A DNA stretch of 61,112 nucleotides from Nosocomiicoccus ampullae (GCF_001696685.1 NZ_MBFG01000017.1:1-61112), one strand, 5' to 3'; shown: positions 8,654 through 19,794, numbered from the stretch's first letter. Notes: generated from the letters alone by a model not told the origin. Numbers and translations are program-made.

Positions 8654-9920
8654 TTTTCATCATCACGACAGAGACATAGTCGTCATTTAATACAGTGTTA
8701 AATGCATCATTCACGTCATCGACGGTAATCGAATCGACGATATTTGGAATGTCATAAAGGTTGCCACCGTCTAATAAATATTTTGTATATTGATTTGCAA
8801 TATATTCTGGTGAATTTAAAGAAGATAAATAGTCACCAATTGTTTCACGTTTTTCGCTTTGTAACATCTCTTCAGTGAAATAATCCGTATTTTTAACTTC
8901 ATCGATAATCGCCTGAATTCGCTGAATCGTTTCTTCAGGTTTTTCACTATGTGCAATAAATAGCGTGTGTGAGAAGTCAGATTCCCCTTGGAAGCCGTAT
9001 TGGAAACTATCATCTACAAGATTTTCATCGATTAGATCATAGAAATACTGAGATTTCGCTCCAAATACCATCTCTAACGCAAACATCATTGTGAAATCGA
9101 GTTTTAATAACGACGCGTCATCTAAATCGTGATTATATTTATATCCGAGCATCACTCTGTCATCCGACACGTTCATCTTAATTGTTTTTTCTTTGTCGTG
9201 AACGTGATTTTCTTCAGTCACTGTATGAAGTGTTAACTCTTTCGGGTCGTGATTACGTTTTGATTGATGTGTTTCGATAAAACTAAATAACTCACTATCA
9301 TCTAAATCACCGACGACGATTAACACCATATTGTTCGGTGCGTAAAATGTCTCATGACACAAATATAAATCTTCTTTTGTAATTTGTTGAATCGAGTCGA
9401 GCGTTCCAGCGATATCAATACGAACCGGATGTGTGTTATATAGTGACTCCATCATCGTAGAGAATAATTTATACCCCGGATTATCTTGATACATTTTGAT
9501 TTCTTCGTTAATAATACCGACTTCTTTTTCAACAGATTGATCGGTGAAATAAGGCTCTTCGACCATATCCATAAGGAGTTTTAAGTTGTCATAAAAGTTG
9601 TCTGTACAACTAAATAAATAACTCGTACGGTCAAAAGATGTAAATGCATTCGCACTTGCACCGTGTTCACTAAATTTATGGAAGACATCACCATCTTCTT
9701 TTTCAAACATTTTATGCTCTAAAAAGTGTGCGATTCCGTCAGGAATTTTGTGCGTCACACCGTCGACTGTAAAATGATTATCTACAGAACCAAAACGCGT
9801 CGTATACGTCGCAAACTTTTTGTTAAACCCTGGCTTTTTAACGTAAATGACTTCTAATCCGTTTGGGAGTGTTTTACTAATGACTGTTTCTTCAAGTGCT
9901 TCATAATATTTAACTGTCAT
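8646..9920 (-). CDS. ymfH: M16 family zinc peptidase YmfH
   Basis: Pitrilysin-family metallopeptidase subunit. The inverted zinc motif HFLEH is at residues 65-69, with the downstream glutamate expected around EKEVGIINEEI. Start chosen as ATG at 9920 (424 residues) with GGAGGAG 8 nt upstream; a GTG one codon earlier is possible but too close to the ribosome-binding site. It overlaps the end of ymfF. The pair probably forms a heterodimer with this as the catalytic subunit. Substrate unknown; processing of small peptides is the usual proposal for the family. Confidence 0.93.
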   Translation of the reverse strand: MTVKYYEALEETVISKTLPNGLEVIYVKKPGFNKKFATYTTRFGSVDNHFTVDGVTHKIPDGIAHFLEHKMFEKEDGDVFHKFSEHGASANAFTSFDRTSYLFSCTDNFYDNLKLLMDMVEEPYFTDQSVEKEVGIINEEIKMYQDNPGYKLFSTMMESLYNTHPVRIDIAGTLDSIQQITKEDLYLCHETFYAPNNMVLIVVGDLDDSELFSFIETHQSKRNHDPKELTLHTVTEENHVHDKEKTIKMNVSDDRVMLGYKYNHDLDDASLLKLDFTMMFALEMVFGAKSQYFYDLIDENLVDDSFQYGFQGESDFSHTLFIAHSEKPEETIQRIQAIIDEVKNTDYFTEEMLQSEKRETIGDYLSSLNSPEYIANQYTKYLLDGGNLYDIPNIVDSITVDDVNDAFNTVLNDDYVSVVMMKNA

Positions 9921-11166
9921 CACTTTCTCCTCCTGTTAGCGTATATACCGTATCGAGATGAATCGAGTGCGCTGCTTCAATAATATCTTCACGCGTAATG
10001 CTTTCAACTTTTTCTTTAAATTCATCATCTGTCAATCCTGTTAAGTTTTCGCTATATACAATTGATATCATACCTTTTGCTCGATCTTTACTGTTTTCTC
10101 TATCTGATAATAACTTTTTCTTCGTCTCTTCTAAAAACTCAGTAGTAAAGTCACCATTTTGGAATTTTTCAAGTTCGATAATGATGTGCTGTTCCGTTTC
10201 TTTCACACGTGAGTGGTCAACTCCAGCTAAAGCAAATAAATATCCATTTTTAATATCGACGTTTGAACTAATTTGATACGCTAACGAACGTGCTTCACGT
10301 AAATGCTTAAATAGATAGCTCGACGCGCCACCACCAAACATACGGTTAAAAATACGCACTGACATTTCGTTAGTTTTTTCTTTATCGATTCTAAAACCTA
10401 AAATTGCTTTAGACTGTTCTACGTCGTCATGCATTACTTTGTAGTTGACAATTTTTTTAAGTTCTACTTCATAATTATTGAACGGTAATTCAACATAGTT
10501 TTCTCTATCGTAGATTTTTTGTAAAAGATTAATTGAACGATCGTCAATATTTCCACAGAGTAAAATCATCATTTCGTCCGTATCCATCATCGACTTGTGA
10601 ACTTTTTTAATGTCATCGATTGTAATTTCATCGATATCTTCAATATTTCCGTAAGACAGTTGTCCTTCTGGTTTATCTCCAAACATCTCTTTTAAAAGAC
10701 CTGTGTATGCGCGCTGCATACTGTTATCCATCATACTTTTTAGACGGTTTTTATAGAGTCGTTTTTCTTTTTCTAAAAATTTAACCGTTTCTTCATCGTA
10801 AGAGAATGGTGTCGTTAACACGTCATTTAATAGTTTAGACATGTGTTCTAATATGTTTAAGTCTTCTTTAATAAAACGTTCGTTTACAAACTCTAACGTA
10901 AAGTGGACGAGATGACTCGTCCCAACTTTTGACGTTTGATACGTTAGATGTGCACCGTAATATTCTGATAAATACTGTACGAGTGCCGCTTCACTATTAT
11001 GCGTCTTTGTACGTTTTACCATCATGCGAGCAAGTAAATTTCTCGCTGTAACAGTGTTTACGTCTAACTCATTTCTAAATGTGACGCGTAACGTGAATGT
11101 TTTAAATTTATTTGTATCGATCGTTACGATTGGAATGTTATTTAATCGTTCATTTCTAATTTCCAA
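9910..11166 (-). CDS. ymfF: M16 family inactive peptidase subunit YmfF
   Basis: Second M16-fold protein of 418 residues, encoded just before ymfH and overlapping it. The region that should carry HxxEH reads instead as RTKTHNSEAALVQYLSEYYG, so the zinc site is missing and the protein is probably the non-catalytic partner, as in other heterodimeric M16 pairs. Translation starts at TTG 11166 with GGGAG about 8 nt upstream, 2 nt after the ftsK stop. The glycine-rich loop FGGGASSYLF near the middle is the typical M16 C-domain segment. Confidence 0.9.
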   Translation of the reverse strand: MEIRNERLNNIPIVTIDTNKFKTFTLRVTFRNELDVNTVTARNLLARMMVKRTKTHNSEAALVQYLSEYYGAHLTYQTSKVGTSHLVHFTLEFVNERFIKEDLNILEHMSKLLNDVLTTPFSYDEETVKFLEKEKRLYKNRLKSMMDNSMQRAYTGLLKEMFGDKPEGQLSYGNIEDIDEITIDDIKKVHKSMMDTDEMMILLCGNIDDRSINLLQKIYDRENYVELPFNNYEVELKKIVNYKVMHDDVEQSKAILGFRIDKEKTNEMSVRIFNRMFGGGASSYLFKHLREARSLAYQISSNVDIKNGYLFALAGVDHSRVKETEQHIIIELEKFQNGDFTTEFLEETKKKLLSDRENSKDRAKGMISIVYSENLTGLTDDEFKEKVESITREDIIEAAHSIHLDTVYTLTGGESDDS

Positions 11167-11168
11167 TA

Positions 11169-13499
11169 CTAACTCTCCCTCTCATCCATTTCGTCTTCTG
11201 TGACGAGTACGTTTCTCGGCTTTGAACCACTTGCTGGTCCGATAATACCGTTACGCTCTAAATCGTCAACGAGACGCGCTGCACGGTTATAGCCGATTCT
11301 AAATTGTCGTTGAAGTAGACTTGCACTTGCGCGCTGCTCTGTGATGACGAACCATTTCGCTTCTCCGTATAATTCGTCTTCAGATTCAACTTCTTCTTTT
11401 TTCGGCTCTTTTTGATTTAATATGACCGACTTATCGTAATTTGCTTTCATCTGGCTCGTGACGTAATTGACGACATCGTTCACTTCTTCATCTGATAAAA
11501 ATGCCCCTTGGACACGAACTGGTTTTGATCTACCAGATGGTAAGAAGAGCATATCCCCTTTACCTAGGAGTTTTTCTGCACCCCCAGAGTCTAATATCGT
11601 ACGAGAGTCAGTCGTTGAGCTGACGGCAAATGCAATACGTGACGGAATGTTTGCTTTAATGATCCCTGTAATAACGTCAACAGATGGACGCTGTGTAGCG
11701 ATAATTAAATGAATGCCTGCGGCACGTGCCATTTGTGCAATACGCGTAATGCTTGCTTCAACGTCTTTACTTGCGACCATCATTAAATCTGCAAGCTCAT
11801 CGATGATGACGACGATATACGGCATTTTAGATACTTTATCTTTATCTTCAGCTGTACGTTCTAAGTAATTGTTATACGCTGAAATGTTTTTAGTATTCGT
11901 TGCACTAAATAAGTCATATCGACGTTCCATCTCGTTTACGACGCGTTGTAAAGCGTCCGCTGCTTTTTGTGGATTCGTCACGACTGGACTCAGTAGGTGT
12001 GGAATACCGTTATATACATTTAACTCCACCATTTTTGGGTCGATCATCATTAATTTCACTTCATGCGGTTTAGCATTTAGTAAAATCGAAATGATAATAC
12101 CGTTAATACATACGGATTTACCGCTTCCTGTAGACCCAGCAACGAGCAAGTGTGGCATCTTGTTTAACTCTGCCATAATCGGTGCACCAGAAATGTCTTT
12201 ACCAAGCGCAACTTCTAGTGGGTTTGTACTCGTCTTACGCTTCATGACTTCACGTAATGTAACCATAGAAACGACCGAGTTCGGCACTTCAATACCGACA
12301 GCTGATTTACCAGGAATCGGTGCTTCGATACGAATATCTTTTGCTGCAAGCGACAGTGCAATATCGTTTTGTAAATTAATAATACGGCTAACCTTTACGC
12401 CGATATCCGGCTGCACTTCAAACTGTGTTACAGCTGGACCGATTCTAATTTTTGAAACTTTCGCTTTTACACCGAAGTTATGAAGTGTTTCTTCTAAAAC
12501 TTTACCTTGTTTTAACACGACGTCATTTGACATCTTCTCTGACACTTCAGCATCTTTTAGTAGTGTAATCGGTGGTACTTTATACTCGAGAAGCTCTTTA
12601 ATTTCTTCTTCGTCTAGTTCGTCGAGTGGAGTATTCTCTTCGACGTCTTCAATCGAGTCATCGAGTTCCTCTTCTTCGTACTCTAAATCAACAGTCTCAT
12701 CTTTTGTTTCAACGAGGTCACTGTCGATATCATCACTGCCGACAATTTCAGGTTCATATACTGTTTCTTCGACCTCTTCTTCGATATCATCATGACTTGA
12801 AGACTCGATAATTGGATCTTCAACTTTAGTTTTCTTCGCTTTTTTCTTCTCTATTTTCTCTGGTTTGTTCGCGCGTTTTTCTTTATTTTTCTCGATGATT
12901 TCAGACGTTTTACTATTGATGTTTTTACCCGTCACTGATAATAATTTCCCGACGCGAGAAAAATCTTTACGCAGTTGTTCTTCGACGCTTTTATTTCGAA
13001 TCATAATAATCGAAAAGTAAATAAACACAGCAGCAAGTAAAACTGTACCGATAAAGCTGAGCGTGTTATTCATCGCTGTAAATAGTACTTGACCAATAAT
13101 TCCGCCACCGGTGAAGTTTTTAAATCCTGTCGTAGCGATCGTATTTTTTATTTCATCAAAACTATAAAAATTATTAATGAGTGGTTTGTTCGTTAAATAA
13201 AGCACACTATGGAATAAAAAAATCAGTCCAAATTGTAGCAATATATAACCGAACATGCGCTTTGTGAATGGGAAGTTACGGTTCATGGCGACGTAAATAC
13301 TCGTTAATGTAATGATTAAGTACGTAAAATATTTACTCGTTCCAAACAGGTACGTAAATATTGAATCGATATATTCACCAAAACTACCGAGTTGAAACAA
13401 AGATATAAAGACAAGTAATAATGTGATAAAACTCGTTAACGCATAATAGGTTTGGCGCTCATCTTTCTTTTTACGACGCGTTGCTTTCTTTTTCGCCAT
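11169..13499 (-). CDS. ftsK: DNA translocase FtsK/SpoIIIE
   Basis: Septum-located DNA pump that moves chromosome ends out of the closing division site. Four N-terminal transmembrane helices (about 20-180) are followed by a basic then strongly acidic linker (about 190-310), an alpha/beta ATPase motor with Walker [10 protein letters not shown] and Walker [10 protein letters not shown], and a C-terminal gamma winged helix that reads orientation sequences (last 65 residues). Start set at ATG 13499 (776 residues) because GGAAGGAG precedes it and the protein then begins [12 protein letters not shown]; the longer frame upstream runs through the rnjB terminator. Confidence 0.96.
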   Translation of the reverse strand: MAKKKATRRKKKDERQTYYALTSFITLLLVFISLFQLGSFGEYIDSIFTYLFGTSKYFTYLIITLTSIYVAMNRNFPFTKRMFGYILLQFGLIFLFHSVLYLTNKPLINNFYSFDEIKNTIATTGFKNFTGGGIIGQVLFTAMNNTLSFIGTVLLAAVFIYFSIIMIRNKSVEEQLRKDFSRVGKLLSVTGKNINSKTSEIIEKNKEKRANKPEKIEKKKAKKTKVEDPIIESSSHDDIEEEVEETVYEPEIVGSDDIDSDLVETKDETVDLEYEEEELDDSIEDVEENTPLDELDEEEIKELLEYKVPPITLLKDAEVSEKMSNDVVLKQGKVLEETLHNFGVKAKVSKIRIGPAVTQFEVQPDIGVKVSRIINLQNDIALSLAAKDIRIEAPIPGKSAVGIEVPNSVVSMVTLREVMKRKTSTNPLEVALGKDISGAPIMAELNKMPHLLVAGSTGSGKSVCINGIIISILLNAKPHEVKLMMIDPKMVELNVYNGIPHLLSPVVTNPQKAADALQRVVNEMERRYDLFSATNTKNISAYNNYLERTAEDKDKVSKMPYIVVIIDELADLMMVASKDVEASITRIAQMARAAGIHLIIATQRPSVDVITGIIKANIPSRIAFAVSSTTDSRTILDSGGAEKLLGKGDMLFLPSGRSKPVRVQGAFLSDEEVNDVVNYVTSQMKANYDKSVILNQKEPKKEEVESEDELYGEAKWFVITEQRASASLLQRQFRIGYNRAARLVDDLERNGIIGPASGSKPRNVLVTEDEMDERES

Positions 13500-13520
13500 C
13501 ACAAACTCCTTCCTAAAAAA

Positions 13521-13551
13521 TTTGGAGATACTATAATATAATATCTCCAAA
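13521..13551 (-). terminator. rnjB terminator
   Basis: A 10-bp stem (TTTGGAGATA / TATCTCCAAA) with an 11-nt AT-only loop, followed on the minus strand by TTTTTT. It starts 9 nt after the rnjB stop, directly before the ftsK ribosome-binding site. Confidence 0.85.
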
Positions 13552-13559
13552 ATTCTTTC

Positions 13560-15236
13560 TTATATTTCAGATATGATTGGTATAATCATCGGACGACGTT
13601 TCGTACTTTCGTATAAGAACTTAAGTAACGCTTCTCTAACGTCTTGTTTTAAGTCGTTCCAGTCTAAGTTTCCTGATTGAATAGAATCTTCAACGACTTC
13701 TTTTACAATTGCTTCAGCAGTGGCTAATAGCTCTTCACTTTCTTTGACGTAGACAAAGCCACGACTTTGAATTTCAGGACCGGCTTTAATTTTTCGCTCG
13801 TTACGATCGATCGTAACAACCGCAATGAATATACCGTCTTCACTTAATATACGGCGGTCTCTTAAGACGATGTTACCAACGTCCCCGACACCTCTACCGT
13901 CAATTAAGACGTTACCTGCATGTACTTTTTCTTGATAGTACATCTCTTCTCCGTCGTAGCTGACGACGTCACCTTTTTCAAGTAAGAAGATATTTTCTGG
14001 ATCGATACCTGCTTCAGCAGCAAGTTTTGCGTGAGCAATCTGGTTTTTATATTCGCCCTGAACAGGAACAAAATATTTCGGTTTAAATATATTAAACATC
14101 ATTTTTAACTCTTCACTTAAACCGTGACTCGATGCGTGAATTCCACTTGTCGGTAAGTAAATTTTAGCACCTGCTTTAGTTAAGTCGTTTAGCGTTGAAT
14201 ATAAAATGACTTCCATGTTTGACGATGGCGTCGTTAAAATATACACTTCATCGTTTTCTTTAATGTTTGTCACTTCATGCGTTCCTTTTGACATCTCTGT
14301 CAGTGCATCGAATGGTTCCCCTTGTTTACCAGTTGCGATAATGACAATTTCATTATCTGGGAAGTTTTTAATTTGATGTGACGGAACGAGTAACCCTTCA
14401 GGAATATCGAAATATCCGAGCTTTCTTGCGACTTTAAACGATGCTTCTAACGTCTTACCTAAAAATGTCACTTTTCGGTTTGCTTTATGTGCGTTTGTTA
14501 ACACTTGTTGAATACGTACGAAGTTCGATGCATAAAGTGACACGATAATGCGCCCTTTAGATTTTAAGAAATCCGTTAATAACTGCTCTTCGATAATATT
14601 TTCAGGTGTATTATATCCGCGCTTTTCTGCTTCTGTAGAATCACTAATTAATACGAGACAATCATCTTCACGTGCTAAGTCGTACATCTTCGCACCGTTA
14701 AATCCGTAATCTCCTTCGAGACTTTGATCGAATTTAAATTCTCCCGTATAGACAATTGAACCGTACTTCGTTTTAATTGAGCATCCGTAAGAATCTGGAA
14801 TACTATGGCTCGTTTCGAAAAATTCAAAACTTGCATTTTTAAAATTCATTTTTGATTCACTATTAATTGTATAGAACTTTTGTTTTTTACGAATATTTAA
14901 TTCTTTAAATGATTCTTTAATTAAAGCAATCGTCAGCTTTGAAGCATAAATCGGTACGTCGATATCTTCTAAAATATACGGTAATGCACCGATTGAATCT
15001 GCATGACCATGCGAGATAAATATCGCTTTTAAACGGTCGATATTTTCTTTCACGTACGTAATGTCCGGAATAACGACATCTACACCGTACATTTCGTTTT
15101 CCGGAAACATTAACCCCGCGTCTAGCATGAACATTTCATCGTCTACCTCGACGATATACATGTTTTTAGCAATCTCTCCAACTCCGCCGAGTGGGATGAT
15201 TTTTACGTTCGCGTCACGCTTTCTTTCTTTTGCCAC
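13560..15236 (-). CDS. rnjB: Ribonuclease J2
   Basis: Metallo-beta-lactamase/beta-CASP ribonuclease, partner of RNase J1 in mRNA and rRNA processing. The signature motif reads [12 protein letters not shown], where RNase J1 has HGHEDHIGG. Loss of the canonical metal ligands is the known mark of J2, whose catalytic activity is weak or absent and which works in a J1-J2 complex. Length 558 residues; the beta-CASP and C-terminal domains are complete. GTG start at 15236 with GGAGG 8 nt upstream, 3 nt after the pnp stop, so the two degradosome-related genes are probably co-translated. Confidence 0.95.
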   Translation of the reverse strand: MAKERKRDANVKIIPLGGVGEIAKNMYIVEVDDEMFMLDAGLMFPENEMYGVDVVIPDITYVKENIDRLKAIFISHGHADSIGALPYILEDIDVPIYASKLTIALIKESFKELNIRKKQKFYTINSESKMNFKNASFEFFETSHSIPDSYGCSIKTKYGSIVYTGEFKFDQSLEGDYGFNGAKMYDLAREDDCLVLISDSTEAEKRGYNTPENIIEEQLLTDFLKSKGRIIVSLYASNFVRIQQVLTNAHKANRKVTFLGKTLEASFKVARKLGYFDIPEGLLVPSHQIKNFPDNEIVIIATGKQGEPFDALTEMSKGTHEVTNIKENDEVYILTTPSSNMEVILYSTLNDLTKAGAKIYLPTSGIHASSHGLSEELKMMFNIFKPKYFVPVQGEYKNQIAHAKLAAEAGIDPENIFLLEKGDVVSYDGEEMYYQEKVHAGNVLIDGRGVGDVGNIVLRDRRILSEDGIFIAVVTIDRNERKIKAGPEIQSRGFVYVKESEELLATAEAIVKEVVEDSIQSGNLDWNDLKQDVREALLKFLYESTKRRPMIIPIISEI

Positions 15237-15239
15237 GAT

Positions 15240-17375
15240 TTATCCCTCCTCGTTATTCTTTTTGTTTTTATCGTTATCTTTCTTTTCAATTAACGCTTTA
15301 CGAGATGCGTTTACGCGTCCTTGCTTATCGATTTCTGTTACTTTAACGAGTGTTTCATCGCCAATTTTTAACACGTCCTCCACGTTTTTAACGTGTGCGT
15401 GATCTAAATTAGAAATGTGAACGAGTGCGTCTTTACCAGGGAATAACTCAACGAACGCACCGAATTTTTCAATACGCTTTACTGTACCCATGTAAATTTC
15501 TCCAACTTTTGCTTCACGCGTTAAGTCTTCGATAATTTTACGTGCTTTGTCGATCATTTCTTGGTCGACAGCACCGATAAAGATCGTTCCGTCTTGCTCG
15601 ATATCTAACGTTACGCCAGTTTCATCGATAATTTCGTTAATTTGTTTACCACCAGGTCCAATGACTTCACGAATTTTATCTGGGTTGATTGTCATCGTTT
15701 CAATTTTCGGAGCGTATGGTGATAACACTGTTCTTGGTGATTCGATCGTCGCTAACATGTTATCTAAAATGTGTAGACGACCGACGCGTGCTTGTTCTAA
15801 CGCCTCTTCTAAAATATCTTCACGTAATCCGTCGACTTTAATATCCATTTGAATTGCAGTAATCCCTTTAGCAGTACCTGCTACTTTAAAGTCCATATCA
15901 CCTAATGCGTCTTCCATACCTTGGATGTCTGAAAGGATTGTATAGTTTTCACCATTCATCATCATACCCATCGCAATACCAGCAACTGGTGCTTTAATTG
16001 GCACACCTGCGTCCATTAATGCGAGCGTTCCACCACAAATTGACGCTTGAGATGAAGAACCGTTCGACTCTAAAACTTCTGACACGACGCGAATTGTATA
16101 CGGGAATTCCTCTTGTGAAGGAATGACTTGGCTAAGTGCACGTTCACCTAACGCACCGTGACCAATCTCACGACGTCCTGGAGCGCGAAGTGGTCCAGTT
16201 TCACCGACAGAGAAGTGCGGGAAGTTATAGTGATGCATGAAATGCTTCTCTTCTTCTTCTCCGAGTCCGTCGATAATTTGGTGCTCACTTAGACTTCCTA
16301 ACGTCGCAACAGATAATACTTGTGTTTGTCCACGTGTAAATAAACCAGAGCCGTGTGCTCTAGGTAAAAGCGCAACTTGAGAGTTTAACGGACGAATTTC
16401 GTCCGGTTTTCTTCTATCTGGACGGATTTTATCTTCAGTGATTAAACGACGCACTGTATTAAATACCGCATCGTTAAATAAGCGTTTCGCTTCTTTTTCG
16501 TTCGCTTCGAAGTTTTCGTCTTCTTCATCGAGTAGAGCGATAATTGCTTCTTTCACTTCAGATAATTTATTATCACGTTCGTGCTTATCAACTGTTAATA
16601 CACACTCTTCAATATCAAACTGCTCGAGTTGACTATCGACGATCTTTTGAATTTCTTCGTCGTCAACTGGTGGTTCAAATGCCATTTTCTCAGGATTCAC
16701 GTAGTCGACGATTTCTTGTTGGAACTCGACTAACTTTTTAATTTCTTTATGCCCAAAAAGAATTGCTTCGAGCATTTTATCTTCAGGTACTTCTTTTGCA
16801 CCTGCTTCAACCATGTTGATTGCGTCAAACGTTCCTGCTAAATCAAGTTCTAATACAGAGTTGTTTAACGTCTCAACATCTGGGTTAATGACGAACTCGT
16901 CGTCTTTAATACCGATACGTACACCAGCAATCGGTCCGTTAAACGGTACGTCAGAAACAGATAAAGCAATCGATGAACCGAGCATCGCTGCCATTTCAGG
17001 TGAGTTGTTTGAATCAACAGAAAGCACTGTCGAAATAATTTGAACGTCGTGTCTAAATCCGTCTGGGAAAAGTGGACGAATTGGACGGTCGATTAAACGA
17101 CTCGCAAGTGTCGCTGCTTCACTCGGACGCCCTTCACGTTTATTAAATCCACCAGGTATTTTACCGCGTGCGTATAATTTCTCTTCGTACGCCACTGTTA
17201 GTGGGAAAAAGTCCATATCTTTTGGTTCTTTAGAAGCAGTCACTGTCGATAAGACAACTGTGTCTCCATATCGTACTAGAACTGCACCATTTGCTTGTTT
17301 GGCTACTTCGCCGTATTCAACGATTAGTGGACGTCCTGCCCACTCCGTTTGAAACGTTTTCTTAGTTTCTATCAT
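15240..17375 (-). CDS. pnp: Polyribonucleotide nucleotidyltransferase (PNPase)
   Basis: Trimeric 3'-5' phosphorolytic exoribonuclease for mRNA turnover. Two RNase PH-like domains flank a helical domain (about 1-540), then a KH domain with [12 protein letters not shown], then an S1 domain ([20 protein letters not shown]), with a lysine-rich tail. Length 711 residues, close to the roughly 700 usual in the family. ATG at 17375 is preceded by GAGGAG. It lies between rpsO and rnjB, the classic rpsO-pnp arrangement, but the rpsO terminator separates the two. Confidence 0.98.
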   Translation of the reverse strand: MIETKKTFQTEWAGRPLIVEYGEVAKQANGAVLVRYGDTVVLSTVTASKEPKDMDFFPLTVAYEEKLYARGKIPGGFNKREGRPSEAATLASRLIDRPIRPLFPDGFRHDVQIISTVLSVDSNNSPEMAAMLGSSIALSVSDVPFNGPIAGVRIGIKDDEFVINPDVETLNNSVLELDLAGTFDAINMVEAGAKEVPEDKMLEAILFGHKEIKKLVEFQQEIVDYVNPEKMAFEPPVDDEEIQKIVDSQLEQFDIEECVLTVDKHERDNKLSEVKEAIIALLDEEDENFEANEKEAKRLFNDAVFNTVRRLITEDKIRPDRRKPDEIRPLNSQVALLPRAHGSGLFTRGQTQVLSVATLGSLSEHQIIDGLGEEEEKHFMHHYNFPHFSVGETGPLRAPGRREIGHGALGERALSQVIPSQEEFPYTIRVVSEVLESNGSSSQASICGGTLALMDAGVPIKAPVAGIAMGMMMNGENYTILSDIQGMEDALGDMDFKVAGTAKGITAIQMDIKVDGLREDILEEALEQARVGRLHILDNMLATIESPRTVLSPYAPKIETMTINPDKIREVIGPGGKQINEIIDETGVTLDIEQDGTIFIGAVDQEMIDKARKIIEDLTREAKVGEIYMGTVKRIEKFGAFVELFPGKDALVHISNLDHAHVKNVEDVLKIGDETLVKVTEIDKQGRVNASRKALIEKKDNDKNKKNNEEG

Positions 17376-17405
17376 ATAATTTCTCTCCTCTACATACTTC
17401 TCTTT

Positions 17406-17411
17406 ATGATA
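17406..17411 (-). promoter_or_regulatory. Possible pnp promoter (extended -10)
   Basis: On the minus strand TGGTATCAT gives an extended -10 (hexamer 17406-17411) about 30 nt upstream of the pnp start and downstream of the rpsO terminator. No good -35 is visible. Confidence 0.4.
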
Positions 17412-17442
17412 CCATTTTTAACGACTAATTTATATAAAAAAA

Positions 17443-17462
17443 AGCATACCAAATGGTATGCT
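17443..17462 (-). terminator. rpsO terminator
   Basis: An 8-bp stem (AGCATACC / GGTATGCT) with a 4-nt loop, followed on the minus strand by nine Ts, right after the rpsO stop codon. Confidence 0.9.
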
Positions 17463-17469
17463 CTCTCTA

Positions 17470-17739
17470 TTAACGACGTAAACCTAATTTTTTAATTAAC
17501 TCACGGTAACGAGTAACGTCTTTTTCACGTAAGTAGTTTAATAAGTGCTTACGGCGACCAACCATTTTTAAAAGTCCGCGACGTGAATGGTGGTCTTTTT
17601 TGTGTACTTTTAAGTGTGCGTTTAATGTGTTAATTTCTTCAGTTAACACTGCAATTTGAACTTCTGGAGATCCAGTGTCCGTTTCGTGTACACGGTATTC
17701 TTCGATTAATTGTTGTTTTCTTTCTTTTGACATTGACAT
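17470..17739 (-). CDS. rpsO: 30S ribosomal protein S15
   Basis: Primary 16S rRNA-binding protein of the small subunit. The conserved segment [19 protein letters not shown] and the C-terminal RR---L--YLR region are present. Three in-frame ATGs lie close together (17745, 17739, 17733). The GGGAGG Shine-Dalgarno sequence is only 2 nt from the first and 8 nt from the second, so 17739 is chosen, giving the usual 89 residues. The gene has a good promoter inside the end of ribF and a leader of about 80 nt, where S15 autoregulation is common. Confidence 0.97.
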   Translation of the reverse strand: MSMSKERKQQLIEEYRVHETDTGSPEVQIAVLTEEINTLNAHLKVHKKDHHSRRGLLKMVGRRKHLLNYLREKDVTRYRELIKKLGLRR

Positions 17740-17825
17740 AGTCATGTCCTCCCTTTTATTAAATATTCGCTAATATCTGAGTCAAAAGTTAGGGTGTCTA
17801 ATGACCAAGATATCGCACTTAAATA

Positions 17826-17854
17826 ATTATACGCGATTTACTCGAATTTTTCAA
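17826..17854 (-). promoter_or_regulatory. rpsO promoter
   Basis: On the minus strand TTGAAA (17849-17854), a 17-bp spacer, and a perfect TATAAT (17826-17831). It lies across the ribF stop codon and predicts a leader of about 80 nt before rpsO. Confidence 0.8.
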
Positions 17855-18776
17855 GTAACTGTATGGCGTTTTCTTTATCGATTGTCATCGCTTCAATTAA
17901 ATCATCTAAACCGTCAAATTTCTTTTCTCCACGTAAATAGTTATGAAGATACACTGACACTTCTTCACCGTATATCGTACGGTCAAAATCAATTAAATGC
18001 ACTTCAATCGTCACTTTATAATCTTTGTGGAACGTCGGCTTTTTACCAATCGATGCGACACCTCTATAAATCGTATCATCTGCACCAATCGTCATCGTAA
18101 CAGCATACACTCCGAGTGACGGTAGTAAAAACGGCCCGCTCGGTTCGATGTTTGCTGTTCTAAATCCGATTGTTCTCCCGCGCTTTTCACCTTGAACGAC
18201 GACACCGTTAATTTGATACGGTCGACCGAGTATTTTATTTGCTTCTTCTAGCTTATCACTTAAAAGAAGTTCTCGGATTTTTGTCGTCGAAATTTTTTCT
18301 TCGTTTTCGTTTATCGGAAGTACTTTAGTCGTGTTAAATTCGTTGTACGTCTTTAACGTCGTAATCGATCCTTTACCGTACTGCCCATATGAAAAATCAA
18401 ACCCTGCGATTACTTCTTTCACGTTGTTAGAGATTAAATACTCTTTCACAAACGTATCTGGAGATAACGCTGCAAAGTCACTTGAGAAGTTTACGACAAA
18501 TAAGTAATCGATACCTTTTGCTTTTAGCATCTCTTCTTTTTCTTTTAACGGCGTAATGTACGTCGTACGTCGCATTTTCGGATTTAATACGACAGAAGGA
18601 TGCGGATCAAACGTCATCACTGCTTTTTTTAACCCTTTTTCTTCAGCAATTTCAATCATCGTGTCGATCACTTGTTGATGTCCGAGATGCAGTCCATCAA
18701 AAAAACCGAGCGCTAATGCGATTGGTTCGTTTTCTATAGATAAATCATTTGAATAATATAGTCGATATGTTTTCAT
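17838..18776 (-). CDS. ribF: Bifunctional riboflavin kinase/FAD synthetase
   Basis: Makes FMN and then FAD from riboflavin. The N-terminal nucleotidyltransferase domain carries GFFDGLHLGHQ (about residues 23-33) and the C-terminal riboflavin kinase domain carries the GVYAVTM and TANIEP type motifs. The start is ATG at 18776 (312 residues), 7 nt after the truB stop and behind GAGGG; the in-frame extension further upstream overlaps truB and lacks family similarity. truB-ribF linkage is conserved in Firmicutes. Confidence 0.96.
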   Translation of the reverse strand: MKTYRLYYSNDLSIENEPIALALGFFDGLHLGHQQVIDTMIEIAEEKGLKKAVMTFDPHPSVVLNPKMRRTTYITPLKEKEEMLKAKGIDYLFVVNFSSDFAALSPDTFVKEYLISNNVKEVIAGFDFSYGQYGKGSITTLKTYNEFNTTKVLPINENEEKISTTKIRELLLSDKLEEANKILGRPYQINGVVVQGEKRGRTIGFRTANIEPSGPFLLPSLGVYAVTMTIGADDTIYRGVASIGKKPTFHKDYKVTIEVHLIDFDRTIYGEEVSVYLHNYLRGEKKFDGLDDLIEAMTIDKENAIQLLEKFE

Positions 18777-18783
18777 AAAGCCC

Positions 18784-19695
18784 TCACAAGTCATTTGACG
18801 TAAGAAACATTTTAAACGGTTTATATTCGTTTTCTTTATGTTTTTTATACAAACCGATTGGTCGGTTGTTTTTAACAAATAAAACTGTCTCTACGTCTTC
18901 ATTATTCGTTAGTTTCATCATATCATTTTGACTCATCTTTTGCCCATTTGAAATTTTAAACAATGGCCCACGATCTTTCAGTTCATCTAATAGTTCGACA
19001 GTATATTCATCGCTTAAAACTTCTAAAATCGGAATAATCGACGCTTCACTAATCGTATCTAACTCGACCGCATCATCTTCAGTAAACCCACACGATTCTG
19101 TTCTTCTTAAATATGACATATGTGCTTCAACACCGAGTTTACGACCGATGTCTACAGCGAGCGTACGAATGTATGTACCTTTTGAGCATGTTACGTCAAT
19201 TTGAAAATCTATCGTATCTTTAAACGTAATATCTCCAGTACGTTCTAAACGATAAATCGTAACGACGCGGCTCGGTCTTTCTACCTTTTCGTTATTTCGT
19301 GCGTATTCGTATAACTTTTTACCGTTTACTTTCACCGAGCTATACATCGGTACTGTTTGGTTATAATCTCTTTCAAAGTTTTCAATAACGTCGTCGATCA
19401 TTTCTTTAGTAATATGTGATACGTCACTCGTTTTTACTTTTTCACCTGCAGAATCTTCAGTTGTCGTTGAAAATCCGAGCGTTACTACTGCTGTATAACT
19501 TTTTTGTCTTTCTTGTAACACTTCAGTCAGTTGCGTTGCATCTCCAACGACAACCGGTAACACACCAGTCACATCCGGATCTAACGTTCCTGTATGACCG
19601 ACCTTTTTCATATGTAATTTACGTCTGACTTTCATGACGACGTCATGACTTGTCATACCTTTTGGTTTATCCACACAGATGACTCCACTATACAT
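18784..19695 (-). CDS. truB: tRNA pseudouridine(55) synthase TruB
   Basis: Isomerises U55 to pseudouridine in the T-loop of tRNAs. The catalytic aspartate is Asp39 in GHTGTLDPDVTG, and the KPKGMTSHDVV motif lies at residues 10-20. The 303 residues include the C-terminal PUA-like extension. ATG at 19695 follows AAGAGGTG. A terminator lies between rbfA and this gene, so truB-ribF probably has its own weak promoter in 19696-19770, which is AT-rich without a clear consensus. Confidence 0.97.
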   Translation of the reverse strand: MYSGVICVDKPKGMTSHDVVMKVRRKLHMKKVGHTGTLDPDVTGVLPVVVGDATQLTEVLQERQKSYTAVVTLGFSTTTEDSAGEKVKTSDVSHITKEMIDDVIENFERDYNQTVPMYSSVKVNGKKLYEYARNNEKVERPSRVVTIYRLERTGDITFKDTIDFQIDVTCSKGTYIRTLAVDIGRKLGVEAHMSYLRRTESCGFTEDDAVELDTISEASIIPILEVLSDEYTVELLDELKDRGPLFKISNGQKMSQNDMMKLTNNEDVETVLFVKNNRPIGLYKKHKENEYKPFKMFLTSNDL

Positions 19696-19770
19696 TGTGA
19701 CACCTCTTGCTTTTTTCGATTAAAGATTTTTATTTAAATATAAATATAACACTAAATCTTTGAAAAAATA

Positions 19771-19793
19771 ATGAGCGACGAATCGCCGCTCAT
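19771..19793 (-). terminator. rbfA terminator
   Basis: A stem ATGAGCG / CGCTCAT with further inner pairing (GCGATTCGT loop region), followed on the minus strand by TATTTTTTC, directly after the rbfA stop. It ends the rimP-to-rbfA unit. Confidence 0.8.
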
Positions 19794-19794
19794 A

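Noticed and set aside
11869..12483. 204-codon open frame on the plus strand
   Set aside because: It lies wholly antisense to ftsK, has no ribosome-binding site or recognisable protein pattern, and is explained by codon bias of the real gene.
13560..15236. Degenerate or damaged RNase J
   Set aside because: The altered metal motif HGHADSIG is the normal state of RNase J2, not a mutation; the frame is complete.
18777..18878. N-terminal extension of RibF
   Set aside because: The extra codons overlap truB, lack a ribosome-binding site, and carry no similarity to the family, which begins near MKTYRLYYSND.
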